Assembly: GCF_001598215.1 (NCBI RefSeq)
Contig: NZ_BCXJ01000005.1
Span: 496,001-560,000 of the forward strand
Length of the DNA stretch: 64,000 nt
From: Shouchella clausii
GTDB taxonomy: Bacteria; Bacillota; Bacilli; Bacillales; Bacillaceae_D
Direction: 5' to 3'
Shown here: in pieces, positions 17,069 to 24,588 of the stretch
Numbering within the stretch: the first letter of the stretch is position 1
Layout: each line of letters starts with the position of its first letter
Notes under the pieces: model-generated
What the model was told of the DNA's origin: nothing
Databases searched by the model: none
What the model saw: only the letters and a program-made list of their open reading frames with translations
Made by a program: the position numbers and the translations under genes

Positions 17069-17788
17069 TTATAACCATTTCTCCTTATATGCCATCTCTA
17101 CTGTCGCGGTTTCCGGTCGAACGGCAATATGATTTTCGCCAGGATGTAAAAATATATCTTTAAATCCTGAACGCAGATCAAGCAAAGGCATCGCCCATTC
17201 ATCGTTATAACGAATTGATGATTTTTCACTGTCAATCACAACCTGGTCGCCTGAATGGAATACTCGATTTAACTTAAATCGTTTCCCGTCTTTTTCTATT
17301 TGCATGTTTTCTGTTTCTTCATGGAAAAGAATTGAGTAAACCGGCATCGCTGGTGCAGTAGCTGTATAGTCGACAACTATGCTCTCCGTGAAATCAAGCT
17401 CTTTTTTTGCCCCTTCTGCGACAGGATCAGATACTTGAAAGACTAATTTTCCTGTTTTCAACAAGCCTTTGCCTGTAAAATCGGAAAAGTCGACTACAAA
17501 TGCATGGTAGGCTTTATCTGGCTCATCAAAAAATACCAGTTTGCCTTCTTCTGCCGAAAGGTAATAAGCCATTTCTCGCATGGCTTTTCTTTGTTCTTCA
17601 TAACTATTGGAAATCATTAAAACATCAAGCTCGATCAAGTACTCGCCCCACCGTTTATTTGAAGCGTGGACGCCGTGGTGGACTTCAGTGTTTGTAAATT
17701 TCCGTGGCGGCAAAGAGGCGCGGTTGTCATCGACCAGTTTGAGCCACTTTGAAAAATTCACGCCATTAAAAGAAAACCAAGCATTCAT
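17069..17788 (-). CDS. Distal tail protein (Dit family)
   Basis: 239 aa, the usual size for siphophage Dit proteins that form the hexameric hub joining tail tube to tail tip. The N-terminus (MNAWFSFNGVNFSKWLKL) and the KRWGEYLIELDVLM and KLVFFDEP regions are typical of the phage tail family. The second half is a galectin-like region. It sits between tape measure and Tal, the canonical position. Confidence 0.9.
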   Translation of the reverse strand: MNAWFSFNGVNFSKWLKLVDDNRASLPPRKFTNTEVHHGVHASNKRWGEYLIELDVLMISNSYEEQRKAMREMAYYLSAEEGKLVFFDEPDKAYHAFVVDFSDFTGKGLLKTGKLVFQVSDPVAEGAKKELDFTESIVVDYTATAPAMPVYSILFHEETENMQIEKDGKRFKLNRVFHSGDQVVIDSEKSSIRYNDEWAMPLLDLRSGFKDIFLHPGENHIAVRPETATVEMAYKEKWL

Positions 17789-17803
17789 TTTCTCGCCTCC
17801 TTT

Positions 17804-19585
17804 TTAGTAGTGTCCTCTTGCACGCTGTGCCATTTGTCCTCTCCGTCCAAGTTCAACATCCATAAACGGTGCGGTCACTCTAGCAATTTGTTTGCCTTCA
17901 AGGTGGACTGGCACTTCAATCGTCATCTTGCTAGAAGGATTTGCTGACAGCCCCTGCAACTCTCTTGCTTGTACATTGCTATCTAACCGCGCCAATCCCC
18001 GTCCTAGTGAAGAACCAATATCATGAAGAGAAGGCAGCGTTAATGCTTTTTCAAACGCATGTTCAATTTTAGGCACATCTCGGTTAATGGAGTCTTTTAT
18101 TGGCCCGCCAAAGTTAAGACGGTGAATGTCTTGCAGTGGTCCTTCTTTAGCAGGAGAGAAAGGCAAGAAATCCCGTATCTTTCCTGCAACATTGGAGATT
18201 GCATTTTTTACTGCCCCAACTGCACTTGTAATTCCCTCTGCAATGCTATTAACAATGTTTTTCCCTGCTTCGCGAAAACGGCCAACAAAATTCAACACGG
18301 CTTGCCATGCGCTTTGAATTCCATTAGAGATAGCCGTTTTGATATTAGTCATTGCGGTTGTCACACTTGAGCGGACAGCGTTAAAAATAGTTGTAAATGT
18401 GTTTTTTATCGCATTAAGAGCACTTGTTACCGCTGTACGTGCCGCCGAAATCCCGGTTGAAATAAAATTCTGTACAAAGCTAATCGCCGTTGTAACTACA
18501 TTGCGAACAGCATTAAATACAGTTAAAAATACTGTCCTAATTGCCGTTAACACAGATTGAACCACATTCGAGGCAGTTGTTAAGCCTGTTGAAATGGCAT
18601 TGCGGATAAAGCCCATTACTGTCATGACTACGTTTTGAATAGGAGTAAAAATGGTGGAGAAAAACGACCTTATTCCATTTAATGCCGTCAAAAACAAATT
18701 GCTTATTGCTCCCCACATTTTCGAAAAAACACCCATTAAACCGGTAAACAAAGAACTAGCAATTTTTAAAAGCCGCCCAAACAATAACAACTGAACGACA
18801 TTCCATATCGCCTCAAGCGCGCCAGAAAAAAGCTGCTTAATTCCTTCCCACATTAAAGAAAAATCTCCAGTAAAAAGGCCTGCAAACGCCTTTACTAGCC
18901 CCATGATGATGTTCAATGCTCCCGAAATAACTCCTTGAATATTGCCCCATACCATTTGAATAAGCGACACAATGAACGGCCAAACAAATTGCATAATCGC
19001 CAGAATGCCGTTCATAACTGGTTCAATAATGCTCTTAATTCCATTAAATATATTGGTTACTGCTTGCATAACAGCAGCTCCATGTTCATCCCAAAACGCC
19101 TTGATTTGCGCCAATTTTTCAGCAACAAAGGTAACAATCGTAGCCACTACCGTTTCCATCGTGGCCTTTATTGCCTCCCACGCTTGGATGACCCCATTGC
19201 GAAACGTTTCGTTTGTCTGCCAAAGATACATAATGCCTGCAACAAGAGCGGCAATCGCAGCGGTGATCAAAATGATTGGCGTTAATGTCCCTGCTAATCC
19301 TCCTGCGATTGCAGTAAACCCAGCGGCTATAAGGCGGCCTGTCGAAGCTAGTGCATCAAATGCAGTTTTAAGTGCAACTATTCCTAACAAAGAGGCTCCT
19401 AAACCAGATATTAATCCTAGAAAGACCTCTTCCCAATTTCCTGCTGACATACTAATGTTAATATTATTTACCTCTTCAACAATACCTTGTAGACTACTTT
19501 TTAATCCCACCAGAGCTTTCCCGTTCTTCTCCAAATCCTCAAAATTAATCCCGACATTTGGTGACTCTCCTATTGAAATTGCCAT
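17804..19585 (-). CDS. Tail tape measure protein
   Basis: 593 aa. Alpha-helical, Ala/Ile/Val-rich, with hydrophobic segments near residues 55-110 and tandem helical repeats around 350-450 (blocks such as ISTGISAARTAVTSALNAI). The C-terminal segment has DFLPFSPAKEGPL, common to Bacillus-group tape measures. It sets tail length and guides tube polymerisation. At about 0.15 nm per residue a tail near 90 nm is expected (inference). ATG at 19585 has AGGAGG 6 nt upstream; ATG at 19588 is the alternative. The stop of the frameshifted chaperone overlaps this start. Confidence 0.93.
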   Translation of the reverse strand: MAISIGESPNVGINFEDLEKNGKALVGLKSSLQGIVEEVNNINISMSAGNWEEVFLGLISGLGASLLGIVALKTAFDALASTGRLIAAGFTAIAGGLAGTLTPIILITAAIAALVAGIMYLWQTNETFRNGVIQAWEAIKATMETVVATIVTFVAEKLAQIKAFWDEHGAAVMQAVTNIFNGIKSIIEPVMNGILAIMQFVWPFIVSLIQMVWGNIQGVISGALNIIMGLVKAFAGLFTGDFSLMWEGIKQLFSGALEAIWNVVQLLLFGRLLKIASSLFTGLMGVFSKMWGAISNLFLTALNGIRSFFSTIFTPIQNVVMTVMGFIRNAISTGLTTASNVVQSVLTAIRTVFLTVFNAVRNVVTTAISFVQNFISTGISAARTAVTSALNAIKNTFTTIFNAVRSSVTTAMTNIKTAISNGIQSAWQAVLNFVGRFREAGKNIVNSIAEGITSAVGAVKNAISNVAGKIRDFLPFSPAKEGPLQDIHRLNFGGPIKDSINRDVPKIEHAFEKALTLPSLHDIGSSLGRGLARLDSNVQARELQGLSANPSSKMTIEVPVHLEGKQIARVTAPFMDVELGRRGQMAQRARGHY

Positions 19586-20282
19586 CATCTTCCTCCTTTC
19601 CATTTGTTTGCTTCCATTTGCATGTTGCCTTCATCCCATTCGGCAGCGCTGCGTTTCTTTTTGTCTTGCAAAAAACGTTGGAAGGCGCTGTCTTCGGGCA
19701 AGCCTCTAACAAATACTAAGAACCGCCTCCAAGATAGGCGGTTCTCAAATCCTTCTTTTGTTAAATTTATGCCATAAAACCGGTAGAAATCTGCTTCTAG
19801 CGCTGCCCACGCCCAAATGATTATCCGCGAATCTTGGTTTTTTTTTGCGCTTCGGCTGATTGTGCGCTTGAGCCTTTGACATCATATCCCCAAAGTTTCA
19901 TAATGTCAGGCACAATATGTTTAAAAACGAAATTGACGCCTGCTTTCGACTGTTCGAGATGGGCTAAAAATTCCTTCCCTAACATTAGTTCAATAAATTC
20001 ATACATTTTTTCTTCTGGCACAGCCATTTGCGTTTTGCCTCTCACTTTTTGTACACAATGGCGAAAGTAAAATGTCGCAAACTGGAAGGGCATTTCAGTT
20101 GGAATTTGAAAATATTCGCCCGCAAACTTGACATATTGATGCTTTTGTTCATTCGCTAGCTCAGCTAAAGCATCATCATAATCGGCAACTAGCTGTTCTT
20201 GTTGGATTTGGGCAAGCTCTTCCGCTTTTTCATTGAGCAATTGCAAACGGTCCGCCGATTTATTCGCCACCTGGAGCACCAT
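19585..20282 (-). CDS. Tail assembly chaperone, -1 frameshift product (gpGT-like)
   Basis: The upstream protein reads through to the A-run at 19838-19846, slips back one base and continues 84 codons in the -1 frame to TGA at 19587-19585. The extension contains EADFYRFYGINLTKEGF and NRLSWRRFLVFVRGLP, a strong match in style to the Gp15/T-extension of Gram-positive siphophages. The fused protein is about 232 aa. It would carry the tape measure while the tube protein is recruited. The extension has no start codon or ribosome site of its own, which supports frameshifting. Confidence 0.85.
19821..20282 (-). CDS. Tail assembly chaperone, zero-frame product (gpG-like)
   Basis: 153 aa from ATG at 20282; TTG at 20291 is also open. 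Largely helical and charged; FQIPTEMPFQFATFYFRHCVQ and the DIMKLWGYD region are visible. It lies between tube protein and tape measure, as in lambda G and in Gram-positive siphophages. Its 5' end overlaps the tube gene. The zero-frame stop (TAA) is 15 nt after the slippery run. No DNA or enzyme motif. Confidence 0.88.
   Translation of the reverse strand: MVLQVANKSADRLQLLNEKAEELAQIQQEQLVADYDDALAELANEQKHQYVKFAGEYFQIPTEMPFQFATFYFRHCVQKVRGKTQMAVPEEKMYEFIELMLGKEFLAHLEQSKAGVNFVFKHIVPDIMKLWGYDVKGSSAQSAEAQKKTKIRG
19838..19846 (-). other. Programmed -1 ribosomal frameshift site
   Basis: Nine consecutive A residues on the minus strand are read as CAA AAA AAA ACC in the zero frame, containing the slippery heptamer A AAA AAA. 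The -1 frame stays open for 84 codons with a recognisable protein family signature, while the zero frame stops 15 nt later. Polymerase slippage on A9 is an alternative mechanism. Confidence 0.85.
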
Positions 20283-20688
20283 CTTCCACAACTGCTTGTT
20301 TTGTGTTTACTCGGAACTCACCAGAGAACGTATATACACCTTCAGATACAGAACCTTCTTCTTCATACGTGGTAAAGAACCCTGTTAAGGCGTACCCAGC
20401 TCCGTTTGCATCTGTATGCTTAATAACCGCTTCTTGACCTAATTCAGCTACTCGCTTTAACTCTGTTTGGCCATCATCTTCAAGCAGTGCGATCCCTTCC
20501 ATCGCCACCGTCTCTCCAACAGAGGCAGCAATGAATTTTTGGCGGAAAACGCCGCCTCCTTCGACTGTGTCCCCAAGACCAGTTACATCCGCCTCTTCAA
20601 CCTCTAGTGAGTGTGTGAAAGACGTTAATTTCGCTACTACTCGTCCATTTACTTCTACCCGTGTTCCAGCAAATTTCTTTTCTGCCAT
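20260..20688 (-). CDS. Major tail tube protein
   Basis: 142 aa, beta-rich. The N-terminus MAEKKFAGTRVEVNGRVV and the EEADVTGLGDTVEGGGVF segment fit siphophage major tail proteins, which stack as hexameric rings to make the tube. ATG at 20688 has GGAGGA 6 nt upstream. It is the first gene of the tail operon. No sheath gene accompanies it, so the tail is non-contractile. Confidence 0.88.
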   Translation of the reverse strand: MAEKKFAGTRVEVNGRVVAKLTSFTHSLEVEEADVTGLGDTVEGGGVFRQKFIAASVGETVAMEGIALLEDDGQTELKRVAELGQEAVIKHTDANGAGYALTGFFTTYEEEGSVSEGVYTFSGEFRVNTKQAVVEDGAPGGE

Positions 20689-20808
20689 GTCCATTCCTCC
20701 AAAATTAATGTTTGTCCGTTTATCCAAAGCAAAGGCGGTGCCGGCACCAGTAACAAATGGATAACGAATGTGCAGCTTGGTTTTAGCTAACCTTGCTACA
20801 CTACCATC

Positions 20809-20875
20809 ATAATACGGAACAAGCGTTCGTTCCTGTCATGTTTCTGCCATGATTCTGCCACGATTATGGTAAAAT
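20809..20875. promoter_or_regulatory. Divergent control region of tail operon: LexA box and three 11-bp repeats
   Basis: GAACAAGCGTTCG at 20817-20829 fits the Bacillus LexA box CGAAC-N4-GTTCG at 9 of 10 fixed positions. On the minus strand it lies between ATGACA (20839-20834) and TATTAT (20814-20809), a 19-bp spacing that is poor for an unaided promoter. Three head-to-tail 11-mers follow at 20833-20843, 20844-20854 and 20855-20865 (ctgtcatgttt, ctgccatgatt, ctgccacgatt), one helical turn each, overlapping that -35. On the plus strand an extended -10 (TGGTAAAAT, to 20875) serves the 20918 gene. Confidence 0.7.
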
Positions 20876-20917
20876 AGTAGAATGGGAGAACACCTTACGA
20901 AAGGATGGTTGCTAGCT

Positions 20918-21757
20918 ATGGAACACACTTTTAAAGGGCACGGATCAACATTAGTAGTTTTAGAAGATAGTATTTTACTAAATCACGGAAAAGGTAAGCA
21001 ATTTACAAGTAGATCTAAATCCACAGTACAGATTTTTTTTACAGAGTTAGATACATTAATATTGAATAAACCGGGGCTACTTTCGGGTTATTGCTACTTT
21101 TTACGAAAAGGCTACACCATAGAGGGAATGTCCAAACCGGATATAATGGTTGACGAATACGCTATCACATTAGCTTTTTCTCACCAATATAAACGCTTTT
21201 TAAAAGCTAAAGACCTAATCGATAAACACTTAAAAAATATTTCAGATTCACCGACTGATAATACAAAAACAACTAAACTAAATAACATGATCGCTGACTT
21301 GATTCAGGATCCTAATAAAAGTGTTAAATATAGCGGTTATTCAGGAAGCCTTCTCATAAAAGCTGACACAGTGACTATTCAGTATAAAGCAATATTGCAT
21401 AGGGGAGGAAAAGGGTTTAAAACAATTGATATTGATAAGATATCTAGTTTAGCTCTTGCAAAGCCATCCTTTTCCGGTGGAAAAGTAAAAATTTTTTATG
21501 AAGGTTTCACAAATCGTGGGTACCGAGATTTAAACGAAGAGGCTAACGAAATCACGATCACAAACATTAATCAATACAACCAAATGCTTGAAGCCAAGGA
21601 GCTAATTCTCGCTCTCAAACGTTATCATGAGAATCAAGTACATTCGACTGATCCGCTCTCTCCCGCTGAAGAAATTCGCAAATATAAATCATTGCTTGAT
21701 GACGGTATCATATCTGAAGAGGAATTTGAGAAAAAGAAGAAGGAATTGCTTGGCTAA
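20918..21757 (+). CDS. DUF4429-like tandem PH-type protein with C-terminal SHOCT domain
   Basis: 279 aa. Two related halves, about residues 1-75 and 135-215, each show the pattern of a short beta-strand domain (HTFKGHGSTLVVLEDSILL and GYSGSLLIKADTVTIQYK). The C-terminal ~30 residues form a SHOCT motif (IRKYKSLLDDGIISEEEFEKKKKELL). ATG at 20918 has AAAGGA 12 nt upstream; an upstream ATG at 20882 lies at the predicted transcription start. It is more AT-rich than its neighbours. It is divergent from the tail operon and shares its control region. Function unknown; a role in tailocin control or self-protection is only a positional guess. Confidence 0.7.
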   Translation: MEHTFKGHGSTLVVLEDSILLNHGKGKQFTSRSKSTVQIFFTELDTLILNKPGLLSGYCYFLRKGYTIEGMSKPDIMVDEYAITLAFSHQYKRFLKAKDLIDKHLKNISDSPTDNTKTTKLNNMIADLIQDPNKSVKYSGYSGSLLIKADTVTIQYKAILHRGGKGFKTIDIDKISSLALAKPSFSGGKVKIFYEGFTNRGYRDLNEEANEITITNINQYNQMLEAKELILALKRYHENQVHSTDPLSPAEEIRKYKSLLDDGIISEEEFEKKKKELLG

Positions 21758-21791
21758 AAACAGGCATGGCCGATTAAACTGTTGAAACAAT

Positions 21792-21823
21792 AAAACCAGC
21801 GTTCATTTGCTCATGAACGCTGG
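21792..21823 (-). terminator. Terminator after ArpU-like regulator
   Basis: A 10-bp perfect stem, CCAGCGTTCA/TGAACGCTGG, with TTTTATT following on the minus strand. It may also stop the convergent 20918 gene. Confidence 0.85.
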
Positions 21824-21841
21824 CAAAGTGTTGTCTTCCGC

Positions 21842-22267
21842 TCAGATGCCTTCCAACTCCCCGTGTTCTTCCTCCCAAACAGAAAACAAATAGTGTAGCT
21901 TTGTAAACGCCCTGTTTTTTATGCGGTAATATTGGCGCTCGCTAATGAGCATATCCATGTATACTTGATAATCGAACCGGTCTGCCTCTTGCAAATAGCG
22001 GCGGACAATCAACTCGCGTTCAGCAGGCGGCAAGCGATTGACGCATTGTTCGATCATGTTCATGTAGTTCTTTCTTTTTTGGGCGGCTTCGATATTTTTT
22101 AGCGCCGTCTGTTCGGTTGTAGAAAAGAACGATCGAGCTCCCGTGTGAGCAGGAACGAATTGAAAGCTCTGTGTCGTTTTTGGAAGTTCTTCATAGGTTA
22201 GGGTCAGTCGATAAAGATTGTACGTTTCAAGCTTTTTTTCGACATAGCGTTTTTCTGTTTTGTTCAT
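21842..22267 (-). CDS. ArpU-family phage late transcriptional regulator
   Basis: 141 aa. The C-terminal half has a sigma-70 region 4-like helix-turn-helix (LPPAERELIVRRYL to SERQYYRIKNRAFTKLHYLF), as in ArpU/RinA/LtrA regulators that switch on phage late genes. The N-terminal part is helical. ATG at 22267 has AAGGGG 7 nt upstream. A LexA-type box lies in its promoter. The likely role is SOS-triggered activator of the tail operon to its left; this is inference. It lies about 80 bp downstream of ehuA, so read-through from that operon could also express it. Confidence 0.82.
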   Translation of the reverse strand: MNKTEKRYVEKKLETYNLYRLTLTYEELPKTTQSFQFVPAHTGARSFFSTTEQTALKNIEAAQKRKNYMNMIEQCVNRLPPAERELIVRRYLQEADRFDYQVYMDMLISERQYYRIKNRAFTKLHYLFSVWEEEHGELEGI

Positions 22268-22303
22268 AACCATTCCCCTTCATGCTCTCTTTCCTACTAA
22301 AAG

Positions 22304-22326
22304 AGAACGAAGGTTCGCTAAATCAA
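22304..22326 (-). promoter_or_regulatory. LexA-type box in the regulator promoter
   Basis: The minus strand reads TTGATT (22326-22321) followed by CGAACCTTCGTTCT (22317-22304), which carries GAAC-N4-GTTC, then TTTTAG as a weak -10 18 bp after the -35. The box sits between -35 and -10, the usual repressing position, about 38 bp before the regulator start. Confidence 0.65.
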
Positions 22327-22346
22327 AGAAAACTAGAAAATTTTCC

Positions 22347-23168
22347 TCAGGCGTGGAAACGCCCTAAAAATGTTTTTAGCCGTTCTGTTTTTGGGTGGTT
22401 TAAGACGTCATCAGGCGTGCCTTGTTCGGCAATGCTGCCTTTATCAAGAAACAAAATCCGGTCAGCGACGTCACGGGCAAAATCCATTTCATGGGTAATC
22501 AACATCATCGTTGTTTTTCCTTCTTCTGCAATATCGCGAATCACTTGGAGCACTTCCCCGACCAGCTCAGGATCAAGGGCTGCCGTTACTTCATCAAACA
22601 GCATCACTTTCGGCTGCATAACCAGCGAACGGGCAATGGCTACACGTTGCTGCTGCCCACCGGACAATTGCGATGGATACATGTCAACTTTGTCGGCAAG
22701 CCCGACTTTTTCAAGCATGGCGACAGCCCGTTCTTTTGCCTCGTCTTTGCTCAAGCCAAGGACGTGGATGGGCGCTTCGATGCAATTTTTCATGATCGTC
22801 ATATGGGGAAACAAATTGTATTGTTGAAACACCATCCCGATATTGCCCCGTACTTTGCGCAAATGCTTTTCGTCTGCTGGCTTTAGCTCACCGTTCACTT
22901 TTTTATGCCAGAGCATTTCTCCATCCACTTCAATCGTCCCTGCCGTTGGCTGCTCCAATGTCATTAGCATGCGAATAATTGTTGTTTTGCCAGATCCAGA
23001 CGGGCCGATCAAAGCGATTTTTTCGCCTTTTTTTACGTCAATGTCTAAATTGTTCAAAACGACCGTATCGCCAAATGCTTTTTTCACATTGCGGTAACGG
23101 ACAAGCGTTTCTGCTTGCTCCATTTGTACCACAGCAGCTGGTTCCACTTTCTCCATGACTTCACTCAT
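22347..23168 (-). CDS. ehuA: Ectoine/hydroxyectoine ABC transporter, ATP-binding protein
   Basis: 273 aa. Walker A GPSGSGKTT, Q-loop region QQYNLFPH, signature LSGGQQQR, Walker B VMLFDEVTAALDP and switch ITHEMDFA are all present. The insertion KVNGELKPADEKHLRKVRG is characteristic of EhuA-type ATPases rather than general polar amino acid ATPases. It energises import together with the two permeases upstream. ATGA overlap with ehuD shows tight coupling. Last gene of the ehu operon. Confidence 0.88.
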   Translation of the reverse strand: MSEVMEKVEPAAVVQMEQAETLVRYRNVKKAFGDTVVLNNLDIDVKKGEKIALIGPSGSGKTTIIRMLMTLEQPTAGTIEVDGEMLWHKKVNGELKPADEKHLRKVRGNIGMVFQQYNLFPHMTIMKNCIEAPIHVLGLSKDEAKERAVAMLEKVGLADKVDMYPSQLSGGQQQRVAIARSLVMQPKVMLFDEVTAALDPELVGEVLQVIRDIAEEGKTTMMLITHEMDFARDVADRILFLDKGSIAEQGTPDDVLNHPKTERLKTFLGRFHA

Positions 23169-23845
23169 GTTTTCACTCCTCTAGTTTCGATTTTATTGCC
23201 GTGCAGCGTACCGACTTTCCGTTCTAAATAGCGAATAAACGCAGCGGATGGATAGCTTAACGCTAAAAATAAGAAACCAACGATCGTAATCGGCTCTACA
23301 TAACGCCAATCGCTTGTACCGATTGACTGGGCAACAGCCATCATTTCTACGACAAAAATCGCCGAAAGTAACGGGGTTTCCTTAAATAAGACGATTAAAT
23401 AGTTTCCAAGCATTGGAATGACTGGAGGAATAGCTTGGGGCAAAATGATTCGTCTCCATGTTTGGGCACGAGTGAAATTTAATGCCTTGCTTGCTTCCCA
23501 TTGGCTTTTAGGAACAGCTTCAATCCCCGAGCGGTAAATTTCTGAAACGTACGTAGCATAATGGAGGCCAAGTACGATGGCGCCTGTTTGGAAGCCTGTT
23601 AATGGCGTTGTATAGTAAACGAAAAACAGTTGGACAAGCGGTGGTGTTGCCCGAATAAATTCAATAATACCGGCAACCGTGAGTGCCAACGGCTTAAAAG
23701 AAGCACGTCGCAAAAGCGTTAAAACGAGGCCAGCTGTTAGCGAAATGCAATAAGCAATGATCGTAGCTGCAATCGTTACTGTAATAGCGGAAAGAATTTC
23801 AGGAAAGATCGCGATCGCAAATTCCCAATCCCATGTTTTGTTCAT
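23165..23845 (-). CDS. ehuD: Ectoine/hydroxyectoine ABC transporter permease
   Basis: 226 aa polar-amino-acid-type permease with about five membrane helices. The EAA-loop region GIEAVPKSQWEASKALNFTRAQTWRRIILPQA contacts the ATPase. The start ATG overlaps the ehuC stop (ATGA). It is assigned to ehuD from operon position and partners. The ligand is inferred from the adjacent EhuA and EhuB proteins. Confidence 0.85.
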   Translation of the reverse strand: MNKTWDWEFAIAIFPEILSAITVTIAATIIAYCISLTAGLVLTLLRRASFKPLALTVAGIIEFIRATPPLVQLFFVYYTTPLTGFQTGAIVLGLHYATYVSEIYRSGIEAVPKSQWEASKALNFTRAQTWRRIILPQAIPPVIPMLGNYLIVLFKETPLLSAIFVVEMMAVAQSIGTSDWRYVEPITIVGFLFLALSYPSAAFIRYLERKVGTLHGNKIETRGVKT

Positions 23846-24513
23846 GATGTGCTCACTCCTTTAGAAGCCCGTTTTTCCAGCCAGCGGGCAAGGAAAATCA
23901 AAGGCAGCGCTAAAATAAAGTAAGCGACCAGCAAGTATGTGTAAATTTCAATTTGGTTGGACAGTGAGTTGTTGCTGCCTCGGAGTACATTGGCTTGGAA
24001 CGTCATGTCGGCAAGCGCGATAAAATAAACAAGCGATGTCCCTTTCAATAATTCAATCGCGTTATTGCCAAAACCCGGCAACATCAAACGGACAGCTTGT
24101 GGCAAAATCACAAGCCTCATCCGCTGCCATTTTGACATGTTCAACGAAATGGCAGCTTCCGTCTGGCCAACGGCAATTGAATGAATCGCCCCTCTCACCA
24201 CTTCTGAAGCATACGCGCCGTAATTTAAACCAACGGCAATTGAACCAGCTAAAAAATTGGACATCGACAGGCCAGGGAAAATCATCGGTAGCGCGTAAAC
24301 AAAAAAGAACATTTGCACAAGCAACGATGTGCCACGGAACAGCTCAACGAAAACAGCAGCCACACTGCGGACGACTGGATTTTTTGAAGTTCGCATCAAT
24401 CCAGCAACGAGAGCGATGCTGTACGCGACGACAGCGCCTACTAAAAAAACTTGGACCGTGATTTCTAGCCCTTTTAGAATAAACGGCATAAAGCTAGAAA
24501 AGTTATTGAACAT
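23842..24513 (-). CDS. ehuC: Ectoine/hydroxyectoine ABC transporter permease
   Basis: 223 aa permease of the same family, about five helices. The EAA loop AIHSIAVGQTEAAISLNMSKWQRMRLVILPQAVR is clear. ATG at 24513 is preferred, with AGAGGTGAG upstream; the frame is open to 24531. It follows ehuB after 75 bp and is coupled to ehuD. Confidence 0.85.
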   Translation of the reverse strand: MFNNFSSFMPFILKGLEITVQVFLVGAVVAYSIALVAGLMRTSKNPVVRSVAAVFVELFRGTSLLVQMFFFVYALPMIFPGLSMSNFLAGSIAVGLNYGAYASEVVRGAIHSIAVGQTEAAISLNMSKWQRMRLVILPQAVRLMLPGFGNNAIELLKGTSLVYFIALADMTFQANVLRGSNNSLSNQIEIYTYLLVAYFILALPLIFLARWLEKRASKGVSTS

Positions 24514-24588
24514 CCTCTCACCTCTTATCAACTAAAAAAGGGAGCATGGGATTCCACCTATGTGAGCACCATGCTTCCCTCTTGCCCT

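Noticed and set aside
18972-19709. 245-aa plus-strand open frame over the tape measure gene
   Set aside because: Antisense shadow caused by the Ala/Ile-rich repeats of the tape measure; no start signal.
11240-22330. Full-length prophage or R-type (contractile) tailocin
   Set aside because: I found no terminase, portal, capsid, integrase, replication or repressor gene, and no sheath or baseplate wedge gene. The gene order fits a non-contractile siphophage tail only.
11160-22400. Attachment-site repeats flanking the tail cassette
   Set aside because: I looked for a direct repeat near both edges and saw none I could support by eye.
22347-23168. General glutamine transporter ATPase (glnQ)
   Set aside because: The KVNGELKPADEKHLRKVRG insertion and the partner binding protein fit the Ehu type better.
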